A DNA stretch of 64,000 bases from Paenibacillus aestuarii. Lineage in GTDB: Bacteria; Bacillota; Bacilli; Paenibacillales; NBRC-103111. The translations under genes were made by a program, and so were the position numbers. This document shows, piece after piece, positions 59,487 to 64,000 of this stretch. Position 1 is the stretch's first letter. The number at the start of each line of letters is the position of its first letter. The notes under the pieces are model-generated. The model saw nothing but the letters and a program-made list of their open reading frames with translations, was not told the DNA's origin and did no database searches. The stretch spans positions 1 through 64,000 of the forward strand of contig NZ_JAQFVF010000045.1 of the NCBI RefSeq assembly GCF_027789125.1. Direction: 5' to 3'.

Positions 59487-61388
59487 TTATAGAAAAGGAT
59501 GTGGATACGGATTGAGTTGCCCGGCCATTAATAATTCTTTCGCATATCCAAGCTCCGCCGGCACCCGAAGCACTCTATCCAGCCCCGTCAATCGTTGCAA
59601 ATGATGTCCGAACGTCATCGGCAGCATTCCCGGAATCAGAACTTTTACACAATGCAGCCCGTTTCGCAGCGTTTCCAGCGACGACTGATCCACTACAATC
59701 ACATCGAGGTTTAAACGGCGAAATATCTCGATCGTGTCCTTCAGATCATCGGTTAGATCCGCATGACTTGCCTTACGCTTGAACTCCTCGTCGAATGTTC
59801 TAAGTGGGCGCTGTCCGTCCAGCAAAAATTGCAGCCGCTCCTCTGCTTGCGGCAAACCGTACAGCATAGCATGATCCTCCATTTGACATACGAGAAACGG
59901 ATCGTCGAGCATTTGTAAAAAATGGTCCTTGTCCGTCTCAAATTTCTCTTGCAGGAAGAGCAACCTGCCGGCCAATTCGTGAATGGCACCTTTCGCGGCC
60001 CGTACCGGATCCAAATGAGCTCCCGCAGCACAGATAAGATTCATCTTATCTGGACTCACGCTTTTCGCGAGCGCCCAAATGCTCGGAATCCCATTCTCCA
60101 TCGTCATGTTAAACAAATGTATATCGTATCCGGCCACTGTGTGCAGCCTTTCGACCATAAGCCGCAGTTCCTGATCGTTAGTGGAATAGGGGTCCAGTCG
60201 GGGGATAGGTAACTGAGCGTACCATGTCATCAGGAACGAGTCGCGCTCCGCTACTTCCAAAATTCCGTACAAGACGGCTTCCTCCAAGCTTCCGCCTAAC
60301 GCGCACCCGTTGGAGCCTTCCTGGACGAAACCTCCACCGAATCCCGAACTGTAATAAGCGAGACTCTCCGGAACAAGGATCGGACACTTCCGCACTAGCG
60401 AATAGCCCCATATCCAATCGATCGGAAGATCGGGATCAAACGGTTCGTAAGTGAAATCAGGCTGCGAGTACTGTTCCTTCGAATATAACCCTACCATGGA
60501 GGGGTCGAGCGCATGATCCGCAACATGGTTGTAGCTGTCGTAGATTACGGTCCGTTTGCCACGGGGGGTTATACCGCAGTGTCGCTCCAATCCTTCCAAG
60601 ATCGCAGTCAATTCGCTTTCCGCATAAGAAAAGCTGCGGCCACCCGTTATCTCATCTCCAACCAGAAACGACGGCAGATTGACCCCCACCCCGGCAAATG
60701 GTGACTCGAGGTCAAGCATCTTGGCATTAAAAAGGCCGGTCCGGGAATCCAAATAGTCTTTAACCAAATGTTGCTTTAGGTCGTCTATCGGACGGCATCG
60801 GTAACTATCGATGCTTATCTTCGGTCTCGGCTTGAGCGATATATTGGCCGCTTCGGATGAATCGTCGGACAAGCGGCCGCACACCGAACAAAGCGGGTCA
60901 GGCAGAATGAAATGGAGCGAGCTATTCAAAGTTTTCAGGTTAACGATATACATATGCTCTTCCGTATGGGCTCGGCTGCCCCGCAGCACTCGCTGCGTCT
61001 CTGCAATCAGCAAGTAAGCTACATGCCAAAGTTCAGAAAGGGAAGGACTTACGGCACGTTGTATGTACTCAGTCGAAGCCGTGAAACGCCGGTTATCCGC
61101 ACACTGGGAGCAACTCGGTACACCAGGACGAACCAAAGGCCCAACTATGCCCTCATCCCTTGAAATAAAGCCCCGCAGCCACGGGATCCTGGCCTGCTGC
61201 AGCGCCTCTTCAGCCTCGATGTATCCAGAGGAAGGCCAGTCATCGTGCAGCACCAGAACCAATTTCGCCGCTATAGGTACGTCTTTAGTAAAATCTGTCT
61301 GTCGAATTACCTGATAACTGTCCAATAGCTTTCCGCATACGAATTCGGCCAATAAACCATCTCCGATAATTGATATGATAGCATTCAT
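59487..61388 (-). CDS. TOMM cyclodehydratase: fused leader-binding (C) and YcaO (D) protein
   Basis: 633 residues. N-terminal half is an E1-like/ocin-ThiF-type leader-peptide-binding domain opening AIISIIGDGLLAEFV, with a four-Cys zinc site Cys93/Cys96 (PSCSQC) and Cys167/Cys170 (LCSVCG). The C-terminal half is a YcaO domain: SYAESELTAILEGLERHCG (ATP/Mg site), GSNGCALGGSLEEAVLYGIL, EVAERDSF, and a Pro-rich end LNPYPHPFL, a feature important for catalysis in TOMM YcaO proteins. Such fusions cyclise Cys/Ser/Thr of a precursor peptide to azolines using ATP. No SagB-like dehydrogenase, transporter or obvious precursor is beside it. GAGGTGA 5 nt before ATG 61388. Confidence 0.88.
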   Translation of the reverse strand: MNAIISIIGDGLLAEFVCGKLLDSYQVIRQTDFTKDVPIAAKLVLVLHDDWPSSGYIEAEEALQQARIPWLRGFISRDEGIVGPLVRPGVPSCSQCADNRRFTASTEYIQRAVSPSLSELWHVAYLLIAETQRVLRGSRAHTEEHMYIVNLKTLNSSLHFILPDPLCSVCGRLSDDSSEAANISLKPRPKISIDSYRCRPIDDLKQHLVKDYLDSRTGLFNAKMLDLESPFAGVGVNLPSFLVGDEITGGRSFSYAESELTAILEGLERHCGITPRGKRTVIYDSYNHVADHALDPSMVGLYSKEQYSQPDFTYEPFDPDLPIDWIWGYSLVRKCPILVPESLAYYSSGFGGGFVQEGSNGCALGGSLEEAVLYGILEVAERDSFLMTWYAQLPIPRLDPYSTNDQELRLMVERLHTVAGYDIHLFNMTMENGIPSIWALAKSVSPDKMNLICAAGAHLDPVRAAKGAIHELAGRLLFLQEKFETDKDHFLQMLDDPFLVCQMEDHAMLYGLPQAEERLQFLLDGQRPLRTFDEEFKRKASHADLTDDLKDTIEIFRRLNLDVIVVDQSSLETLRNGLHCVKVLIPGMLPMTFGHHLQRLTGLDRVLRVPAELGYAKELLMAGQLNPYPHPFL

Positions 61389-61764
61389 TCAGATCACCTC
61401 ATCTTGCAGTATAAAAGCCGTTGAAACATGTATTTAAGCTTCTCTGCAATTTTTAGAAGCGTATTCCCATCTACCATTATCTTGAAATAAATAAATTAAC
61501 GCGGAGCTATCACTTATCATTCATACCCAAAGATGATTTCATTTTATATTTGTGATGACTAATATATGCACGTATTGGACAGGGTGCTTATAATTATTCA
61601 ATAAATACCCCAAAGCTGATTTTTAAATCGATCATCAATCTACCAAATGAGAGATTTTTGGGTACTTACTACATTGGCAGCATGGTAATGATGCAGAATA
61701 TGTTTTTGAAAGTGGCGTTTTCAATTTTGATACAACTAATGACTAAGCTAACAGGACACGATAG
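61389..61764. other. Upstream region of the YcaO gene
   Basis: No clear gene. A minus-strand frame at 61394-61477 encodes 27 residues (MVDGNTLLKIAEKLKYMFQR...), ending 5 nt before the YcaO ATG, with a poor ribosome binding site and only one Cys and one Thr. The IS110-family element begins at 61765 in palindrome DNA and may have separated the YcaO gene from an original neighbour. Confidence 0.4.
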
Positions 61765-61818
61765 CATTCCTGTAAAGCGTTAATTTTGAGCTTTGCAAAA
61801 AAAAAAGCGCCTCGGTAC

Positions 61819-61859
61819 GATGGGAGTACGCAACGGGTCATAGCCCTTAAAATCCCATC
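61819..61859 (+). promoter_or_regulatory. Structured leader hairpin before the transposase start
   Basis: GATGGGA / TCCCATC encloses GGGtcatagCCC and ends just before AGGAGG. Same architecture as 23032-23073 in the other element, with different bases in the inner stem. Confidence 0.45.
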
Positions 61860-61879
61860 ATCCAGGAGGACGCTCTACT

Positions 61880-63112
61880 ATGAAGTTTAAAGCACAGGAC
61901 AAACAAAATCAACTCATTGAAAAAATTACCCCTCAGCATCTCGTCGTCGGAATCGACATTGCGCAACTAACACACGTCGCTCGAGCTGTAAACTTCCGCG
62001 GGATCGTAGTCGGTAATCCGTTATCTTTCTCAAATGATGAAGAAGGGTTTCAGATCCTCATACGCTGGATTCAATCGTTGCAAGCATCCCATAACCTTAA
62101 CACCGCAATCATCGGCATGGAACCGACAGGGAACTACTGGTTAAGCGTCTCCAGATGGTTGTCTGAGAAACAATTCGAAGTTGTTCTTGTTAACCCTCAT
62201 CTCGTAAAAAAGAATAAAGAGAATCGCGACAATACGCCATCGAAGAGCGACAAAAAGGATGCCCTCGTCATCGCAGATATGGTTAAAAATGGCTACTACT
62301 CGTTCATTCGCAACGCGTCTGAAGCTTTCGAAGAGCTTCGTGTCTTTCTCTCCAACCGAGACTCTGTTGTAACGAGACTCGTAAGTGCGAAGAACCAAAT
62401 TCATCGTTGGGTTGACGTTGTGTTCCCTGAGTTGCGACAAGTATTTAAGAAACTAATGTGCAAAGGCTCATTGGCGACGTTACGTCTTTTTCCGACGCCT
62501 GAAGAATTGAAAAAGTTAACGCCTCCGGACATAGTAAAGGGATGGAAGTCCATTATGCAACGTCACCCTGGCGAGAAAAAGGCTCAAGCCCTTATTGCGT
62601 TTGCCAGTCATTCTGTTGGTTCTGTGCAAGCAACGCATGCGTACAAGCTGCACTTAAAGCAACTTCTTGCTGAATATGACCTCGCTTATGAGCAACTACA
62701 AGTCGTGGAGGCAGAGATTATTGCCGTTTTAGAGCGCATTCCTTTTGCTAAATCCATGCTTGTCGTCAAAGGGATTAGTGCGATTTCATTGGCAGGTATT
62801 CTTGGCGAAGCCGGAGATTTAAGCGGCTTTGTTCATGGCAACGCTTTGCTTCGTCATGCTGGTCTCAACCTTGCTGAGGCAAGCTCGGGCAAATGGACTG
62901 GACAGATGAAGATTAGTAAACGTGGACGTTCCCGCCTACGACGATTTATTTTCCTGATGACCATGAGATTGACTATCAGGAGAAGAAGATGAAGAAAATG
63001 AGGTCACTCAATGAAGCTTTGTGGTAAACTAGCTCGCACTCTCGTAGGGATGGCTCGCAGCAGTGAAGCCTACGATCCTCATAAAACAATGCCACTTCAG
63101 TTAGCAGCTTAA
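61880..63112 (+). pseudogene. IS110-family transposase with 3' deletion and frameshift
   Basis: Residues 1-365 follow the intact relative at 21749-23014: VVGIDIAQLTHVARAVNFRG, IGMEPTGNYW, SDKKDALVIADM, LRHAGLNLAEASSGKWTG. After FLMTM the segment corresponding to CMIMTNPDVRALHRSNVEEK is missing and the frame runs into RLTIRRRR and TGA at 62992. The true C-terminus MKLCGKLARTLVGMARSSEA ... PLQLAA survives in another frame up to 63112. Catalytic residues remain, but the end is lost. Confidence 0.85.
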
Positions 63113-63117
63113 GCAGT

Positions 63118-63440
63118 ATCTTACCGTTTCGTCGTACAAATTTTGGCTTATTCGCTGAATTTCAAAAGAAAGCACGGAGTACCGGATTCGATTAAACCAA
63201 AGGGCATCGACCCGTAACGATAGCAAGTCCGGCCTCCACCCCTTGGACAGGTGTAACGAAGGAATGAGAGGGCAAAGACCCGTTGAGCTATTGGAGTGAA
63301 AACCTCCAGGGGCGGCGTAGAGAATGGAAGAACATGGGGTTCTAATCTCACCCTCTATTTCCGCACGCCTTCATGTTTCCTGATCCTCAACTAGGGTTGC
63401 TCTAACAATCTTACCGTAGATCTGGCAAGACGAAATCTTG
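63118..63440 (+). ncRNA. Candidate bridge/guide RNA of the second IS110-family element
   Basis: Non-coding segment after the transposase with the same ordered blocks as in the other element: AGGGCATCGACCCGT (63201-63215), CCTCCACCCCTTG (63233-63245), ACGAAGGAATGA (63256-63267) and GGGCAAAGACCCGTTGAG (63270-63287). The order and approximate spacing are kept while the intervening bases differ. Confidence 0.55.
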
Positions 63441-63536
63441 CGAATAAGCGAGCATTCGTGAGAAAACTGAATCGTACAGAGTGAGTTTAATTGCAAGTGG
63501 CTTTGTTTCTGAAGTGATTCAAAATTTTATTGTATT

Positions 63537-63821
63537 TTAGCTTTTTTGAACAACATAGGAAAAGTTACACAAGTAGTGCCTTTCGATTACTCCTTGGATA
63601 AACAGATAGGCACAAACCAATAGCCACAACGTTTTTTTATCGATACCCATCGTGGCAAATGCTAAAACTAAGGCCCCAAACAAAAAAACAATCATGTCAT
63701 ATGCTTTCGCTTTAGCTCGATTCGCGATTACCAGATTACGCTCATCTTTTTTGTCGATTTCCATCTGCTTTGCTGAGTCAGGATGATTCTTCACCATGCG
63801 TCGGCCGATTAGCTCTCCCAT
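63537..63821 (-). pseudogene. C-terminal remnant of a small membrane protein
   Basis: Frame NHPDSAKQMEIDKKDERNLV, NRAKAKAYDMIVFLFGALVL, LWLLVCAYLFIQGVIERHY: a charged loop plus two membrane spans, as in the second half of a common four-span Firmicute protein (ExDERN...KAxxxD...). The first two spans are missing; a terminator from another unit lies directly upstream (63852-63878), and no ribosome binding site precedes ATG 63821. Probably truncated. Confidence 0.55.
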
Positions 63822-63851
63822 GCCGTAATGTAAAGCAAACTTTCCATAAAA

Positions 63852-63878
63852 AGGGCCATCCTGGCGAAGGATGGCCCT
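63852..63878 (-). terminator. Rho-independent terminator
   Basis: AGGGCCATCCT, 5-nt loop, AGGATGGCCCT, then TTTTTATGG on the minus strand. Confidence 0.85.
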
Positions 63879-64000
63879 AAAACTTGCCGTTACAGATAGC
63901 GCTGAGAACCTTAGCAAATATACGAGTGCATTGTGAAAATATTAACAAATTCTCAAAATAGCATAAATACATATTTTACATAAGTCATATATAGTAGAAA
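63879..64000. other. AT-rich window edge
   Basis: No gene visible; the transcript ended by the terminator at 63852 must come from beyond this edge. Confidence 0.3.

Larger units (their letters stand above)
61765..63486 (+). mobile_element. IS110-family element, decayed copy (about 1.72 kb)
   Basis: Begins CATTCCTGTAAAGCG and ends GAGAAAACTGAATCGTACAGAGTGAGT, matching both ends of 21375-23127. Left flank AGCTAACAGGACACGATAG, right flank TTAATTGCAAG; joined they restore a CTAACG-type palindrome like that at 52740-52765. The two elements are relatives, not copies: proteins clearly differ along their length. The transposase carries a 3' deletion, so the element is not autonomous. Confidence 0.87.

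Noticed and set aside
59326..59604. 92-codon frame downstream of and overlapping the YcaO gene
   Set aside because: It overlaps conserved YcaO coding sequence on the other strand, lacks a ribosome binding site and has no motif.

Overview
The window looks like a chromosomal stretch of a Gram-positive endospore former, most likely Paenibacillus or a close relative. The evidence is a GerA-type germinant receptor operon, a YjcZ-family small sporulation protein, a YheC/YheD-type ATP-grasp protein, a LysM-3D cell-wall protein, an Lpl/Yte-type sugar importer without its own ATPase, AGGAGG ribosome binding sites with frequent GTG/TTG starts, and CcpA-like cre boxes. No rRNA, tRNA or CRISPR array was seen. 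Everything here was read by eye; family names rest on motif recognition, not on a database search.

Layout. 1-1.5 kb: the edge of an IS110-family element and an older transposase scrap. 1.7-16 kb: single genes (alpha/beta hydrolase, galactokinase-family GHMP kinase, Nudix, aminoglycoside-type phosphotransferase, beta-carbonic anhydrase, GNAT, YeiH-type permease, metallophosphatase) separated by decayed genes and small repeats. 17-19.5 kb: map with a TetR regulator, then a hydrolase split by a stop codon. 21.4-23.1 kb: a complete IS110-family element. 23.4-25.7 kb: divergent LysR regulator and NADP-binding oxidoreductase, then a broken MarR. 26-30 kb: a 1357-residue secreted glycosidase with three tandem carbohydrate-binding modules. 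31-39 kb: LysM-3D protein, ger operon in B-A-C order, VOC protein, polysaccharide deacetylase, glutathione peroxidase. 39.9-51.1 kb: a saccharide utilisation locus with a visibly GC-richer look (membrane AraC regulator, GH95 alpha-fucosidase, two permeases, binding lipoprotein, second GH95-like glycosidase). 51.4-58.7 kb: YheC/D protein, XRE regulator, aldo/keto reductase, pyruvate-oxidase-like TPP enzyme, several scraps. 59.5-61.4 kb: a TOMM (thiazole/oxazole peptide) cyclodehydratase of fused C-D type without visible partners. 61.8-63.5 kb: a second, decayed IS110-family element.

How parts work together. The 40-51 kb locus reads as a system in which a membrane AraC regulator senses a fucose-containing glycan, an importer takes up oligosaccharides and two six-hairpin glycosidases degrade them. 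Direct repeats TGTACCT spaced exactly 19 nt lie before both the GH95 gene and the importer operon and are likely operators; cre boxes add carbon catabolite control.

The most interesting non-gene structure is the relation between the two related IS110-family elements and a dispersed palindromic repeat (core CTAACG...CGTTAG). Both elements sit at the same position of this repeat (CG[T/A]TAG|TTAA), and for one the uninterrupted composite repeat survives elsewhere in the window. Both carry conserved blocks downstream of the transposase that are good candidates for the guide (bridge) RNA of such elements.
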